Source: Eremomyces bilateralis CBS 781.70 (lineage: Eukaryota; Ascomycota; Dothideomycetes; Eremomycetales; Eremomycetaceae). Taken from it: a stretch of 64,000 bases of DNA. Made by a program: the position numbers and the translations under genes. Shown here piece after piece: positions 8,931 to 20,789 of the stretch (positions within the stretch are counted from its first letter, which is position 1; the number at the start of each line of letters is the position of its first letter). The DNA lies in contig NW_022985074.1 of NCBI RefSeq assembly GCF_010015585.1, positions 682,026 to 746,025 on the forward strand, given 5' to 3'. The notes under the pieces are model-generated. The model was not told where the DNA came from, did not search any database, and saw nothing but the letters and a program-made list of their open reading frames with translations.

Positions 8931-10433
8931 ATGAACAGGAGGAGTAAGCTACCTGACTTCCTACTACGTAAATATAAGAGCTTAGATGAATTGACACCCT
9001 ACAGTCCACTATCGGCCACCACCGAATCCCTCCCCCCAAACCCGTCGAGAGCATTATCCCCCGACTCTGCATCCCAACGTCCAAGCAGTTCCGCAGCCCA
9101 GCGCTATGCCCCCCAATTCCAAAGCCCCAACCTTCTTTCCCCCCGTTCCTCCCACCCAGCCGCCCGCTCACCCACCCGACCCGGACAGTCCCCCCGCCCG
9201 TTCTCCCCCAGCCGTCCCGAACTCGACCTAAGCCATCTCCTCTCCCCCTCGCACTACCAACCGCTCCCCTCACCCCCCCAACCCTTCCAATCCCGCTCTC
9301 TCGCCCTCGCCGGCCGCACTCCGATCCCCACCCTCCTCCAATACGGCCACTTCCACTCCGCCGCCATCGCCGCCGCCGAGCACCTTACCCTGCACACCGC
9401 CCCGCGCGACGTCGACCGCATCTTCTCTCTCCTCTATGTCCGCCTCGCGTGCCTCGTGCTGCTCGGCCACGGCGAGGAGGCGGCGCGCGAGGCCGCCGCG
9501 ACCATCGGGGACTGGACCCAACCGATGTGGCTGAGCTATGCGGGGCGGCGGCCAGTGAATCTGGTGCCGTTCGGGCTGCGCGTGCTGCTGACGAGGTTGC
9601 AGGCGGAGGGGCCGGGGCCGGCAGGGCAGGTGGTGGATCCGCGGAGGGCGGTGATGGGGCTGTACGAGTTGGCGAGGGAGGCGAGGGGGAATGTAGGGAG
9701 GATATCAGAGGCGTTGAAAGAGGGAGAGGGGAAGTTAGAGAAGAGCGAGGTGGAAGGATTGGAGGGGGAGCGGCGAATGTGGAAGACGCGGCTGCGGGAT
9801 TTGGGGGTCACGGTGGCAGGGGTGCTGGTGGATGTTGGGGACTTGGAGGGTGCTGGCGAACATTTGAGAGGGCTCAACCGAAGTTCTAGTGCCGGAGAAG
9901 ACGCGAACGAGCAAGATGAGGGGACAATGGCATTTCGACGACAGAGTCTGGTCACGGAAGGGTTGGTATGGCTTCGTCTCGGGGGCCTACAGGCAGCGAG
10001 GGGAGCAATCGAAGGCTTGCAGGAAGGAGAACCTTCCGGATCATCTATGCTGGAGTCTACCCATCCATCCACCGCCGAACTCCTCCCGCCGCTCCTCAAA
10101 GCTGCCGAGGGAAACTACCCGGGCGCCGTCGACGCATGGGAATCCCTCCACGCGAAGTACCCCGGCAATCTCACCATCGAGAACAACCTGGCCGTCTGCC
10201 TGCTGTATACGAGGCAACTGGGAAAGACGCGGGACTATCTCACGTCGATGCTCGAGAAAGGAAGGGAGCCGAGCCCATTTCCTTCGTTCCTCTTTAATCT
10301 GGCTACGCTGCTCGAGTTGACCACGGAGAAGGCGAGAGATAGAAAGATGGACGTGGCGACGATGCTTGCGGAGCTGGAGCCGGACTCGGAATGCGGTGGA
10401 TGGGAGAGGGCTGCTGTGGAGTTGAAGCTCTAG
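8931..10433 (+). CDS. TRAPPC12-like TPR protein
   Basis: A 500-aa protein read in one exon. Residues 1-120 are Ser/Pro-rich and disordered. From about residue 130 there are helical TPR-like repeats (LLQYGHFHSAAIAAAEHL, then NYPGAVDAWESLHAKYPGN and LTIENNLAVCLLYTRQLG). The C-terminal FLFNLATLLELTTEKARDRK matches the conserved end of TRAPPC12-type subunits, which join the TRAPP tethering complex acting at ER-Golgi or autophagy membranes. The role is inferred from this family. The first 25 codons are AT-richer than the rest and there is no other Met before about residue 200, so an upstream exon supplying a different start is possible. The stop is only 74 bp from the stop of the CCDC174-like gene. 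Confidence 0.75.
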   Translation: MNRRSKLPDFLLRKYKSLDELTPYSPLSATTESLPPNPSRALSPDSASQRPSSSAAQRYAPQFQSPNLLSPRSSHPAARSPTRPGQSPRPFSPSRPELDLSHLLSPSHYQPLPSPPQPFQSRSLALAGRTPIPTLLQYGHFHSAAIAAAEHLTLHTAPRDVDRIFSLLYVRLACLVLLGHGEEAAREAAATIGDWTQPMWLSYAGRRPVNLVPFGLRVLLTRLQAEGPGPAGQVVDPRRAVMGLYELAREARGNVGRISEALKEGEGKLEKSEVEGLEGERRMWKTRLRDLGVTVAGVLVDVGDLEGAGEHLRGLNRSSSAGEDANEQDEGTMAFRRQSLVTEGLVWLRLGGLQAARGAIEGLQEGEPSGSSMLESTHPSTAELLPPLLKAAEGNYPGAVDAWESLHAKYPGNLTIENNLAVCLLYTRQLGKTRDYLTSMLEKGREPSPFPSFLFNLATLLELTTEKARDRKMDVATMLAELEPDSECGGWERAAVELKL

Positions 10434-10507
10434 AATATACGGTTGGATGGTCTGAACCAGCTCGAAAGTGCTGTGAGACAACCCAGCCAATGCAATGATA
10501 ACTTTCC

Positions 10508-11527
10508 TCAACCCTCTTCTTTTGCAGGAGCACCAAGCTCTGCTCCAAGCTCTTCCAAAAACTGATCGGCTTCCTTCCGTGCCCTCTTCCCTCTAATCTC
10601 CTTTCTCCTCTCCTCCACCTCTCGCTTCCGTTTCTCTTTCCTCTCCCTTGCCTCTTCCCGCGCCTGTTCCGTCTCCTTCCTTTCCTTCTCCAGATTCCCC
10701 ATCTGTTTCTGTCGGGCCTCTTCATCTTGCGCGAACTGGAAGAAACCCTGCCCCTTCTGTCGAATCTCTCGTGATGCGTCGAAATGTGTGTCCGGCGGCG
10801 GCGTAGCTTCCTTGTCGCGTTTCGCGGCCAACCTCGCCATCTTCTCCGCAACAGTCTCGTCCGGATCGAATGCATGATATTGCACCGTATCGCCGTGGAT
10901 GACCTTCTCCGGCATCATTGGCCGTGCTGTGAATCTATCCGCCTCCTTCTCATCCTCGTCCTGGATCCGCCTCATGCGCTGGATTCTTCCCACCTCGGCT
11001 CTAGTCCCTTTCCTCGTCCGCCCGAATTCATCGACGTACTCCACCAACTCCTCTTCCTCATCCTCCTCGTCATCCTCATCACCCGACGACCCCTTCTCGC
11101 CGCGTTCCTGCGATTCCACCCACTTCCGATCAAAATCGATCAGCCCTCCCTCCTCCTTATCCTCCTTATCCCCCCGCTTCATCGCCGCATATATCCGTGC
11201 CTTCTCCTCCATCTTCGCCTGGCTCTGCCGCCACAGCTCCGCATCCACCCCCTCCGAGCTCGTGCTGTGCTTCTGCTCCAAGCTGCGGGCGGCATCGTCG
11301 GCTTGTGCGCGGCGCTTGACGCCTTTGTTGTGCGCCGAGAAGATATCGGGTTTCCGCGGCCGTGAGCGACCGGCCGTAGCGGAGGAGGAATTCCTGGAGG
11401 ATGCGGAGATGAGAGAGGAGAGCTGGGAAGTGAATGCGAGGTTCGAGGAGCCGGAAAGCTCGTTCCCCGCCAGCTTTTTGGGGCGGCTAGTGCCGTAGAG
11501 GTTAGTGCCTGGAGTTGTCGTCGGCAT
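10508..11527 (-). CDS. CCDC174-like nuclear coiled-coil protein
   Basis: A 339-aa highly charged protein in one exon. The start is MPTTTPGTNLYG in an AAAATGCC context. A Ser-rich N-terminus is followed by GLIDFDRKW, an acidic run (DEDDEEDEEEE) and the diagnostic ELVEYVDEFGRTRKG block of the CCDC174 family (DUF4078). The C-terminus is a long Arg/Glu/Lys coiled coil. Animal CCDC174 is nuclear and linked to RNA metabolism; the fungal role is not established. The 338-bp divergent spacer to homoserine dehydrogenase probably serves both genes. Confidence 0.8.
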   Translation of the reverse strand: MPTTTPGTNLYGTSRPKKLAGNELSGSSNLAFTSQLSSLISASSRNSSSATAGRSRPRKPDIFSAHNKGVKRRAQADDAARSLEQKHSTSSEGVDAELWRQSQAKMEEKARIYAAMKRGDKEDKEEGGLIDFDRKWVESQERGEKGSSGDEDDEEDEEEELVEYVDEFGRTRKGTRAEVGRIQRMRRIQDEDEKEADRFTARPMMPEKVIHGDTVQYHAFDPDETVAEKMARLAAKRDKEATPPPDTHFDASREIRQKGQGFFQFAQDEEARQKQMGNLEKERKETEQAREEARERKEKRKREVEERRKEIRGKRARKEADQFLEELGAELGAPAKEEG

Positions 11528-11865
11528 TTTGGCCGCTTGGTATTCGATGGATGGAGGGAGGGTTTGGAATAGCAAAAAAGTTCCTATAAGATTCTAGAAC
11601 CCGAAATGATGACAGGCGCAGATGCCAATGGACAGGGATGGCGGAGCGCCTTGGTAACGCCCAAATTGTGGGGGAGGGGTCATCATATCACCCGCCGAAC
11701 TCGCAATATCTCCATCCCGCAAATTTATCTTCAGCTGCAAGGAGGTACCACCTGAACAGAAGTCTTGATATTTGTCCTTTGAAAAGTTCATCTCACATTC
11801 CTCATATACCAGTCCATTGAATTACGAAGTTTGTCGCCGTTATTCTCAGAAGGAAAATCATCATC
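11528..11865. promoter_or_regulatory. Divergent promoter, CCDC174-like / HOM6
   Basis: A 338-bp spacer between two divergent start codons that must hold both promoters. I see no TGACTC-type element here, unlike upstream of ILV2. Confidence 0.5.
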
Positions 11866-13173
11866 ATGGCAGGTGCTGCGGATGTCATTCTTGCCATCAT
11901 TGGTATTTATATCACTCCCGAAGTCAGCAGGAAGTGCCGAAATTGACGTTTAATAGGTGTTGGTGGAGTCGGCAAACCATTCCTGAAGCAGTTGACCAAG
12001 ATTACGGCTCGTCTGGCCAAATCTCCTTCGAATCCCGTCTTCGTCAAGGTCGTCTACTTGGCCCGATCACAAACTGCTCTGTACGACCGTGACTCCTACA
12101 AGCAAGTCGACCTCCAATACTGGGAACAAGAACTCGCCGCCCGCGGCACCTCTCCCTTGAGTCCCTCCGAAGTTGCCGAATTTCTCACGAAATACCCACA
12201 ATCCGGCCACCGGATCGTCGTCGACAACACCAGCGACCCGACTGTTGCGGCGGAATATCCCACTTTCATCCGCCAGGGCATCAGCGTCGTCACCCCGAAC
12301 AAGAAGGCCTTCTCCGGCCCCCTGGCCCTATGGGAATCCATCATTTCCGTTGCGCAGAACGGCCGGAACGAATCCGGCAAGGGCGGCTACATCTACCACG
12401 AAAGTTCCGTGGGCGCCGGACTCCCCATCATCAACACCCTGACGGATCTGCTGGTGACGGGCGATGAGGTGCGGAAGATCGAAGGGGTCTTCAGCGGGAC
12501 CATGAGTTTCCTATTCAACCAATTCATGCCGGTCCCGGGCGCAGGGAAGGGGATGGATTTCGCCGCGGCCGTGAAGATCGCGCAGCAGTCGGGGTTCACG
12601 GAGCCGGATCCGCGGGACGACTTGAACGGCATGGATGTCGCGAGAAAACTAGTCATCTTGGCGAGAATAAGCGGTATGAAACTGGAGTTGGAAGGGATTC
12701 CGATTCAGAGCCTGATCCCGAACGAGCTGGAGAGCTGTGCTAGCGGAGCCGAGTTTTTGGAGAAGCTCCATGAGTTCGATTCGAGGATGGATGAGCTGAA
12801 GGCATCTGCTGAGAAAGACGGAAAGGTCCTTCGATATGTTGGGTCTATTGATGTTATTTCAGGAGAGTCCAAGGTTGGACTACAGAGGTTCGTATCCATC
12901 CTTTCAGTAGTCCTGGCGATGGCAAAAGTTGACTGGCGCCTAGATTTGATCCATCCCATCCAATTGGCGGTCTGAAAGGCAGCGACAACATCATCAACTT
13001 CTATACGAAGAGATATGGAAGCAAGCCTCTGACAATTCAGGGCGCAGGGTAAGTGGCACGCTTCGTGAAGTGCAACGCATTCTGACGAGCATCATAGGGC
13101 TGGTGGCGACATCACGGCAATGGGAGTGTCGGCCGACCTTCTTCGTGTCATTAGGTTAACGTGCACTCGGTGA
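11866..13173 (+). CDS. HOM6: Homoserine dehydrogenase
   Basis: Reduces aspartate semialdehyde to homoserine using NAD(P)H, on the way to threonine, methionine and isoleucine. Exons are 11866-11902, 11957-12887, 12944-13048 and 13098-13173 (introns 54, 56 and 49 nt); phases join cleanly to 382 aa. The first two exons build the nucleotide-binding loop VILAIIGVGGVGKPFLKQL. Further marks are VVTPNKKAFSGPL (catalytic Lys region), ESSVGAGLPIINTL, FSGTMSFLFNQF and TEPDPRDDLNGMDVARKL, all typical of the family. The last exon gives QGAGAGGDITAMGVSADLL before a short tail. Together with ILV2 it places two amino-acid pathway genes within 6 kb. Confidence 0.95.
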
Positions 13174-13362
13174 TTCCGGATTTCGCATGGGACAGGAGCT
13201 AGAAATCGAAAAATGTGGTAGATGGTTATTAACTGCGATGCCAATCATCTGAATAACCCATTCTCGCGCCCCGGGTATGCCAATATGCTTGAGATTAACA
13301 CTCCAATCGAAGATATATCCACAAAAGAGACCCCCACAACGCCAGCCACGCTTTCATCTAAC

Positions 13363-14383
13363 TCATGGTTTCGGCGGATCGGATCCCGGTTGCGGTCCCC
13401 CATACCAACCCGGCACTCCAGCCGGCATCTCGTGTGGATTGTGTCCCTGATACACCGGTTGCGGTTGAGGCGGTTGCGGTTGAGGCGGTTGCGGCGGCCC
13501 CTGAGCGGGTTCAGGCGGCTTTTCCCCTTGTTGCTGCTGCTGATTGACTGGCAGCTCGTGAGTCCCCGAAGATGGTGTATATGCCGCGACAATCCCTTGA
13601 CCCGCCAACTCCGACCCTGCCCACGGCCGCTGCGTGCCGTCGATCTCCTGCGGTCCGGGCGGCGGCTGCGACATCACGGGCGGCGGCTCGGCGGCCGCGG
13701 CGGCTGCCGCCTGCTTGCCTCGATTGGCCTTCCACCATCTGCCACCCGCAAGCGCGCCGATCAGCAGGACTCCGCCCGTAATGCCTACGCCTATGCCTGC
13801 TTTGGCTCCGGAACCTAGACCGTTCCTTCGTGTAGAGGTGCTGCTGCCTCCCGATCCGCTTGATCCGCTTGATCCGCTTGATCCGCCTCCTGATCCGCCT
13901 CCCGATGTACCTCCGCCGGTGTTTGTCCCGTTTGAAGTCGTGTTTCGAAATTGTCGCAGTTCGAGGCCCCAGTGTGGGGCGAACCAGCTTTTCGTCTGCG
14001 GCTGCCAATCCGCTGCAGGAGAATAGTCAGTTATTCGGTTCCATGTATGGATAAACAAAAGGACGGGGTGGACGTACCATGGCACAAATCATCCAGATAC
14101 GCGATCGCATGTTCTTGATCCTCGGCACTGCAGTCGGAGATGATGCAATACATCAACGCCTTGATGTACTTCTTCGTGGTACAGGCGCACGAAAAGTCGG
14201 TCGGTCGGCAGCGCACTGGTGTTGACGCGACGCATGCTTGCTAGATATCTTCTCAGCTTTGCTTCCCCAATTGCCGGGTTCTTCTAGTAAAGGGCCACAT
14301 ACCGCGCAAGGAGGTAACCACGGATCAGCGCATACGAGGCCGATCGCGCCTAATAGCGCCGTCGACGCGATGTAGAACTTCAT
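13363..14383 (-). CDS. CFEM-domain membrane protein
   Basis: Exons (minus) are 14383-14303, 14240-14078 and 14012-13363, giving 297 aa. A signal peptide (MKFYIASTALLGAIGLVCA) is followed by a CFEM domain with all eight cysteines (PPCAQACV, VRC, DFSCACT, MYC, SDCS, DDLCHA). The Asp just before FSCAC is the residue used for haem binding in studied CFEM proteins. A Gly/Ser linker, one transmembrane helix (AGIGVGITGGVLLIGALAGG) and a Pro/Gln-rich cytoplasmic tail follow. It is thus a type I membrane CFEM protein rather than a GPI-anchored one. CFEM proteins act at the cell surface in haem or iron uptake, adhesion or host interaction; which of these applies is unknown. It converges on HOM6. Confidence 0.9.
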
Positions 14384-15818
14384 GATGGTTTGAATGTCAC
14401 CATACCTTCACCTAGACCGATGGAAATAGGTTTCCAAGACGATTCGGATACAAGAGCCACGAACGACTCTTGAGAGTGCGAACGCCATGGCCCATGGGAA
14501 CTGCGTGGTGCACGGTTGTATTCGATGCATCGGCGGTTTGGCAATTGGCCCTTCGCGGCTCCGCCCAATCCTTCGGCACTATTTCAGGACAAGGAGGCGA
14601 GTGTTTAGCGTGACGTTTGGCGAACAACATCCTAGCGATGCTCTTAAAGAGCCAATGACATGAAAACTATTAAGCCACAGCTTCAGGAGAACGCAACAGC
14701 AAGGACTTGAGACCAGATATGAAGATTGAAGGCATTCTGAGGTAAACTCTCTTATATAGTTATATTACATACCAAGGTGTGCTGACTTATTTGGGTGAAC
14801 ACAAAAAGTAGACAAGACTCCTCGTCTGGGTTAAGCTTGATGCTCTGAATGTATTATGACTGCACCCGCATCGACAATGCCAACGATGGCACATTTGGCA
14901 TTTGACAATATCCCTAAGGCCGCAGCAGTCATGCTATCGACTTATCCTATATAAAAACTGGGTACGCTAAAATCAACTTACTTAAAAGAAGTACTACGTA
15001 GTAGGTTGCGGGGGAATATCTTGATACTAAAGTACTTGTAATTCCAAAACCCATGTGGGCCATGACGCGATCTGTGCTAATTAGCGTATCCGTCGACTCA
15101 CTCTCCGACTTCTCAGTCCTCAACCTCTCATTCCTCATTCGAACAAGGCAAGGCTGCATGATGATTGATGAAGGATTCCATTGACGAAAGGGTAATAAGC
15201 GACAGTTGTAACGCTCCAGAAGTCTAGATGGCTAGCCTGTCAAAGCGAGGCTAACAGACGAAGTAGGTAAGGTACCCAGGTAGCTAGAGAAACGGGCCAA
15301 ATGGGCCGTTCGGATCTCCAGTATTCTCCACGGAGAGCTCCTCTGCTCACTACCTACTACGTCTGGCCCATTATTCAATAATAGAAACGAACGATCTCTA
15401 CCAAGTACCAGGAGCCCAGGACTCAGGAGACTGCGCAGTGGAGACTTTATCGAGCAACTATAACCGAGGTGGACGTGTTGATTGATGCCGAGATGATACT
15501 ACTACATATGCATCCATCTTGATTTCACATTCTAGATACCTACTATTTATATGTTGTGACCTATAGTGTTTGTTACCCCCTTTGATTTCCTACTTGAGGT
15601 TTCAGCCCAACGGAATACTGAGGGTATCTGTCCAGCTGTTTAAATCCTGTATCTACGGTCCAGACTCATAAATGCTCCAGGGCAGTCTTTCAAACCGCCT
15701 GGTACTATATCTTGGTTCCCTTTTCCTTAGTGATGAGAGAATCCAACCTGCCTACGTATTACGAAGCGTTCAACGAAGCGTTCAATATAAGTTCAGGATC
15801 CTAGAGCCCGCCGTACCC
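14384..15818. other. Intergenic, AT-rich, no gene seen
   Basis: 1.4 kb with stops in all frames. It has several TACGTA/CTACTACGT words (for example near 14993 and 15352) like those in the other repeat-bearing spacers, but no coding signal or RNA gene that I can support. Confidence 0.55.
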
Positions 15819-17126
15819 TCAATAATTGAATCCATATATGCTCTCCGTGCCAGGGCTGACTAGCACTTTAACTGATGTCTTCGAGAATGATTGAACGATT
15901 TCTCGGGCGGCATTGTTGTACTGCCATTCACGAAGCTCAATCGTCTTGAGGTTTGGCAGACTGTCTTCATGGGACATCGTCAAGTCGTTGAGAAGATCTC
16001 GTATGCGATTGGAAGCGCCCACAATAGCCAATAGCTCCAGAGATGTTGGGAGAACAGCGGCCAAGGCCAAATGTTTCCTTTCCTCCTCCCATGCATCGAC
16101 CTCGTTCGCGGTCGGGAATCCAGTCAGGCAAATGGAGGAAATAATCAACTCCTTGAGAGTACTAAAGCGTTTGATGGACCCAACAGTGTTTAGTAGGTCG
16201 AGGTGGTGTGGCCAGAGCAAATATAACCTCTCCAAAGTAAGCTCGTGGACATCAAGGGCGCGAGAAATCGCTCCAGCGTCGATTTGATTCATGCCCCTAT
16301 AGTCTCCGGGAGATTGCGTGTGTGAAAATTCTCTTAACACCTTACAAGAGGAAACAATGCTCTTGATCGAAGATTCATCTAACCGGCCTCCTAGTGTGAC
16401 GGCCTCAACATTGGACGAGCGGGTTGGAAACCCGAGACCTGGTTCATGATTTGAAGGACCGGGTATTCTTAACCCCACTCCACCGCAGATCAATCGCCGG
16501 AGGGAAGGTAGGTGGAAAAACTTTGCCAATATATTGAAATCAAAATTGGACCCCTGATTCTGAAGCTTGACTTCCCGAAGGGTGGGAAACAGGTCAAATC
16601 GAATCTTTCCCGTGGACGGCTCGAGTACGATCAGCCGTATGGCCACATGCTCGTCGATGGATACATGTGTGAACCATAAGGTCTCCAACCTTGGTAGAGC
16701 CAGCAACATCGCAGCTTGGATGGCAGACGAGCTGTTTCGCCCCAGCCTATTGAGCAGGTCGGATTCGCAGTCGAGTTGAGCCGCGACGACTTTGTCTATG
16801 ATTTGCTGTTTGAGGCTGTTGTCACACTGCCCGACCCAAAGGTGAGGGTCCGGTTTGATGACCACCGATTTGACGCACGAAGCAAGCTCCGGCTTCTTGA
16901 TTAGAATGGTTCTCAGAAAGGGTCCAGCAAGGGTCGACCAATTCAGTGCGAAACGGTAATGAGACTCCCAATGACTGTACAGAATAGGCTGAGCAAGAGA
17001 ACATAATGACTTCGATGTCAGGCAGAGCCGCGATAAATGCTTCTTGCGGTCGCTTGATTGGTTCAGGATCGACAGGATATCGAGGAAAATTTCAGGGGGA
17101 AGGGGAAGGAGGCTTTGTGAACACAT
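15819..17126 (-). CDS. F-box / leucine-rich-repeat-like protein
   Basis: A single-exon 435-aa protein. The N-terminus LLPLPPEIFLDILSIL, then LSRLCLTSKSLCSLAQPILY, fits the fungal F-box pattern (L-P-x-E-I-x-x-x-I followed by a Ser/Lys-Leu helix). Downstream are irregular leucine-rich segments (LPRLETLWF, FPTLREVKLQNQG, LPSLRRLICGGVGL, LPNLKTIELREWQ), as in fungal F-box proteins that recruit substrates to SCF ubiquitin ligases. Such proteins are numerous and fast-evolving, so the substrate cannot be guessed. It stands alone between large spacers. The frame is intact and uses an ATG at 17126. Confidence 0.75.
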   Translation of the reverse strand: MCSQSLLPLPPEIFLDILSILNQSSDRKKHLSRLCLTSKSLCSLAQPILYSHWESHYRFALNWSTLAGPFLRTILIKKPELASCVKSVVIKPDPHLWVGQCDNSLKQQIIDKVVAAQLDCESDLLNRLGRNSSSAIQAAMLLALPRLETLWFTHVSIDEHVAIRLIVLEPSTGKIRFDLFPTLREVKLQNQGSNFDFNILAKFFHLPSLRRLICGGVGLRIPGPSNHEPGLGFPTRSSNVEAVTLGGRLDESSIKSIVSSCKVLREFSHTQSPGDYRGMNQIDAGAISRALDVHELTLERLYLLWPHHLDLLNTVGSIKRFSTLKELIISSICLTGFPTANEVDAWEEERKHLALAAVLPTSLELLAIVGASNRIRDLLNDLTMSHEDSLPNLKTIELREWQYNNAAREIVQSFSKTSVKVLVSPGTESIYGFNY

Positions 17127-18733
17127 TTGGCCTTGTACACAACTGCAGATGTATTCAAAGTTCTGTGTATCCTATTGTGGCATGTTATTAAAGCGGTGGT
17201 TTGACGGCTTGACGCCCTCTAATCTCAAATCAGGATGATGTTCGGTTCAACATTGATAAACATTGGTTATTGTTGCTAATCAGCTGAACGCCTAGTCGAA
17301 TCCTCCGGTATTTCAGCCAATAAAATATGACAGGGGAAATAACCAACCGGAACCGAGATTTTGCATCTCGAGGACGTGTAACGACGGATTTTGATACTGA
17401 TTTAATGTTCGAAACTAGATGGCTGGACGGAATAATTTTGTTGGCCTAAATGATGCATGATTGGAATTGTCGAGCATTCGAGATTCCGTGAAAGAAAGGA
17501 GGCTCAACTGATCATCAACCAGAACCGTGTCTGGACGAAGGAAAGGAACCCCTGAAATACGAACGTGGCGTTTATTGTTTATCGCATGAGAGCAAGATCA
17601 GCGACATATCACATTTCACATACCTTTGCTTTCGGGGCGAGTTTTGCCAGGACATATGGAGACTTCGTATTCCATTGTATTCTATGATGGCGACAGGGCT
17701 GGATGGTCACATCTTTGTTGAAATCTCCTTGCAAATTCCTGCCATGTGCCAATGCCCGACTCCCAAAAGGCGAAATTATTTCCAATAAGGCCATTCGACC
17801 ATTAATGAAGGTTGCGCGTGGCAACTGTCACAGACTCGCAGGAGCGCAGATGGACGTCATTTATTGTTCCTCTATGCAGTGTCTACAGCTACACAAGTCG
17901 TCGAAACTGCATCCTCCAGTCATTCCCGGTATTTTGTACCAGCTCCCTTGCTCTCACCTTGCCAAATGTTACCTGGCACCAGTCAATGATCAAGATCCTC
18001 CATTAGTATCTATCTGATCAGCAGGAATAGTTTAGGTCTGCCTTGGCATTCACATCTACTCACCCCCGAGCCAGTAAACCCATTGGGGTCCTGTTCGCAA
18101 TCCAAGCCACCGGGAATCGCTTAGATAAGTGCTGACACCATGCATCTATCTCGAGCATCATATGAATTCATATCCAATTTCCATCACCTTGGGAACTGAG
18201 CCTCCTGTTTCCTTGGCTGTCTCATTTGTTGTCTGTTGGGAGTGGGGATACATCGAGGATACATCGTTCACTCCACGTTTGGGTCTGTTTGGCGTCACTT
18301 TCCTCAAGCCCCTTCTCGGAGGTTGTCCGCGATCGTTCTCACTTCGCGATGCGGACTTCCCCTTTCGCCGAGGCGATCGAAGTCTTGGATGCATATTTTC
18401 AAATTGGAAAGGATGTCGGTTATGGGTCGGTGCCTCGCATGATCCGAGGATTACGGCGAAGGCAAGTGAGACAGGGACGCATGTCGGTCTTCGTCCGAAG
18501 AGAGCAGCAACAACGATGATCACAGAAATTGGCAAGGGATCATACAGTTGAGGCGTGCACCGTAAAACATATCATCAATTGGATTCGCCGTCTATTGATT
18601 ACCTTATTCTGCCGCTGGCGCTTGGCTTGCATCCACCGTCAATTCATACAATAATGCCGCCTCGTCGCATTGGTATTTTTTAGAAGCGATGTTATCACTT
18701 TCATTCTAGCTTGCGCAAATATCCTCTATCGCC
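17127..18733. other. Intergenic, no gene seen
   Basis: 1.6 kb between the F-box-like gene (-) and the multicopper oxidase (+), presumably the upstream regions of both. The longest open frame (18129-18551) overlaps equally long frames on the other strand and has no recognisable motif, so I do not call it. Confidence 0.5.
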
Positions 18734-20652
18734 ATGGTGCGTCAGTATTTTTTGGTTACATGCATCCTCCTGCTTTCCGCCATCGGTCTCGCCCAAGATC
18801 TAGGACGTCGTCGTACCAAGCGGTTTACTCTCGAGTTAACATGGGAGAAAGGGAATCCAGATGGGGGTCCCGAACGGAACATGATCTTTATGAATGGGGA
18901 GTTTCCGGGGCCGACACTCGACATCACGCAAGGAGATGATGTGGAAGTGGTCGTCAAGAACAAGATGCCATTTAATACGGGCATCCATTTCCATGGTCTG
19001 TTTTGGATCCTCCCTAGAAACCAGCGGACTGACAGGAACAGGTATCGAGCAATTGGGGACGCCATGGTCTGATGGCGTGCCTGGAGTGACCCAGCGACCG
19101 ATCCGCGCGGGCAAAGAATTCAAGTACAAGTGGAAAGCGACGCAATACGGGAGCTATTTTTATCATTCCCACACCCAAGACCAAATAGAGGATGGCATGT
19201 ATGGTGCCATTGTAATCAGGCCAGACAATACCGTCACGAAGCCGTTCAGCAAAATAACCACGGACCGTGCTGCCTTGAAAGCCATTGAAACGGCCGAGAA
19301 GAACGTGGTCCCATTGCTTCTTTCCGACTGGCGACATGTCGACTCGTTTGAGACCTGGAAAATCCAGACCGACACGAACATTGAAACCGCATGTGTTGGC
19401 TCGATTCTGTTCAATGGCAAGGGTTCCGTCGACTGCTGGGAACAGGATAAGATCAACGCATTGACACGCCCGGAGCAATTGGCTATTTTAGAACCAGAAA
19501 ATGCGACCATGACTGCTAGAGGGGAAGTGTAGAGTCGCAGATATTTATATATCGTGGAGACTAACTACAAACAGATGCCTACCGCCTATTGTCCTTGCTG
19601 GCATCGTGGTGAATGCGACGCTTCCACCATATCCCGAGAAGATGCCACCAGCCATTTTCGAGGTTTGCGAGTCAACGAGTGGCTCGAAGGAAGTAATCAA
19701 GGCCACCGGAAAAGCCAATGGTGCGAAGAGCTGGATTGCCATTGATGTTATTGGCGCCTTTGGCCTCCATACCGGGTTATTCTCGATCGATGAGCACCCC
19801 ATGTGGGTGTATGCCGCTGATGGTCTTTACATCGAGCCAACGCGGGTCGAAGCTTTCGAAATCACGAACGGTGATCGCTACTCCATCCTCGTGGAGCTGG
19901 ACAAACCAATCGACGACTACAACATCCGGTTTTCGTCCAATACTGGAGCGCAGTTGATTTCTGGAAACGCAATACTCTCGTACGGCGCGGACAATACGGA
20001 TGATATCTCGGAGCCTTTCATATTGGATAACAGCCTGGACGCTACCGCTACCGCTGTCACAAGACTAAACGTGCTTGATACCGCTCCATTTTCCCCGGTT
20101 CCTTTCCCCACCACCGTGGATGCTACATTCAAACTGTACATGACCACAATGGGCGCAATATATCTATGGGCGGTGAACGGCACTCGATATCCTCGTAATC
20201 GAGATGAACGCGAACCACCCATCCTATTTGACCCACAACCATACCTCCAGGACAATATCACAATTTCCACGACCAAAGACTCCGTCGTGGATCTAATCTT
20301 CATCTCCGAAGCCGGCCGACCACCTCATCCGATGCATAAGCATGGCAACAAAGTATGGTTCCTCGGACGAGGCATGGAGGACTTCCCATACGACACGGTC
20401 GACGAGGCGGTAGCAGGGCTTCCGCCAGGGTCCTTGAATCTGGTTAATCCCCCCCGTCGAGACGGTTTCGGCAGTTTGCCATCTGGACCGACTCCTGTTT
20501 GGATGGTGGTACGGTATCAGGCCACGGATCCAGGGCCGTGGTTGCTGCACTGCCACATCCAATCTCACCTTGCTGGAGGCATGTCTATGCTTATTCAAGA
20601 TGGCGTGGATGCATGGCCTACGGTTCCGAAAGAGTACTTGGACTACCACTAA
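18734..20652 (+). CDS. Secreted multicopper oxidase (laccase-like)
   Basis: Exons are 18734-18995, 19042-19528 and 19575-20652, with two 46-nt introns; the product is 608 aa. A signal peptide (about 1-20) precedes three cupredoxin domains. All four copper signatures are seen: HFHGIEQLGTPWSDGVPG (L1, about 85), YFYHSHTQ (L2, about 129), HPMHKHG (L3, about 501) and HCHIQSHLAGGM (L4, about 575). The residue ten positions after the L4 cysteine is Met, which in characterised enzymes goes with a lower redox potential. Substrates are probably phenols; many ascomycete relatives act in pigment or secondary metabolism, but no pigment synthase lies nearby. The second splice uses the donor GTAGAG so that GEVCLPP is made. 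It converges on the MDR gene, with stops 137 bp apart. Confidence 0.93.
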
Positions 20653-20789
20653 TTCATGGAAATCGTGTGTAAGATAGCAGCTTTGGCGAGTTACATAAGG
20701 AGCGGCATTTTAGATTTTCGGTTAATAATAATACTTTCTGGGCCACGACTTATTCAATACAACGTATCGGGGATGCCTTCAAGACAACC

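Noticed and set aside
18129-18551. 140-codon plus-strand frame before the multicopper oxidase
   Set aside because: A frame of nearly equal length lies on the other strand; no motif or signal peptide.
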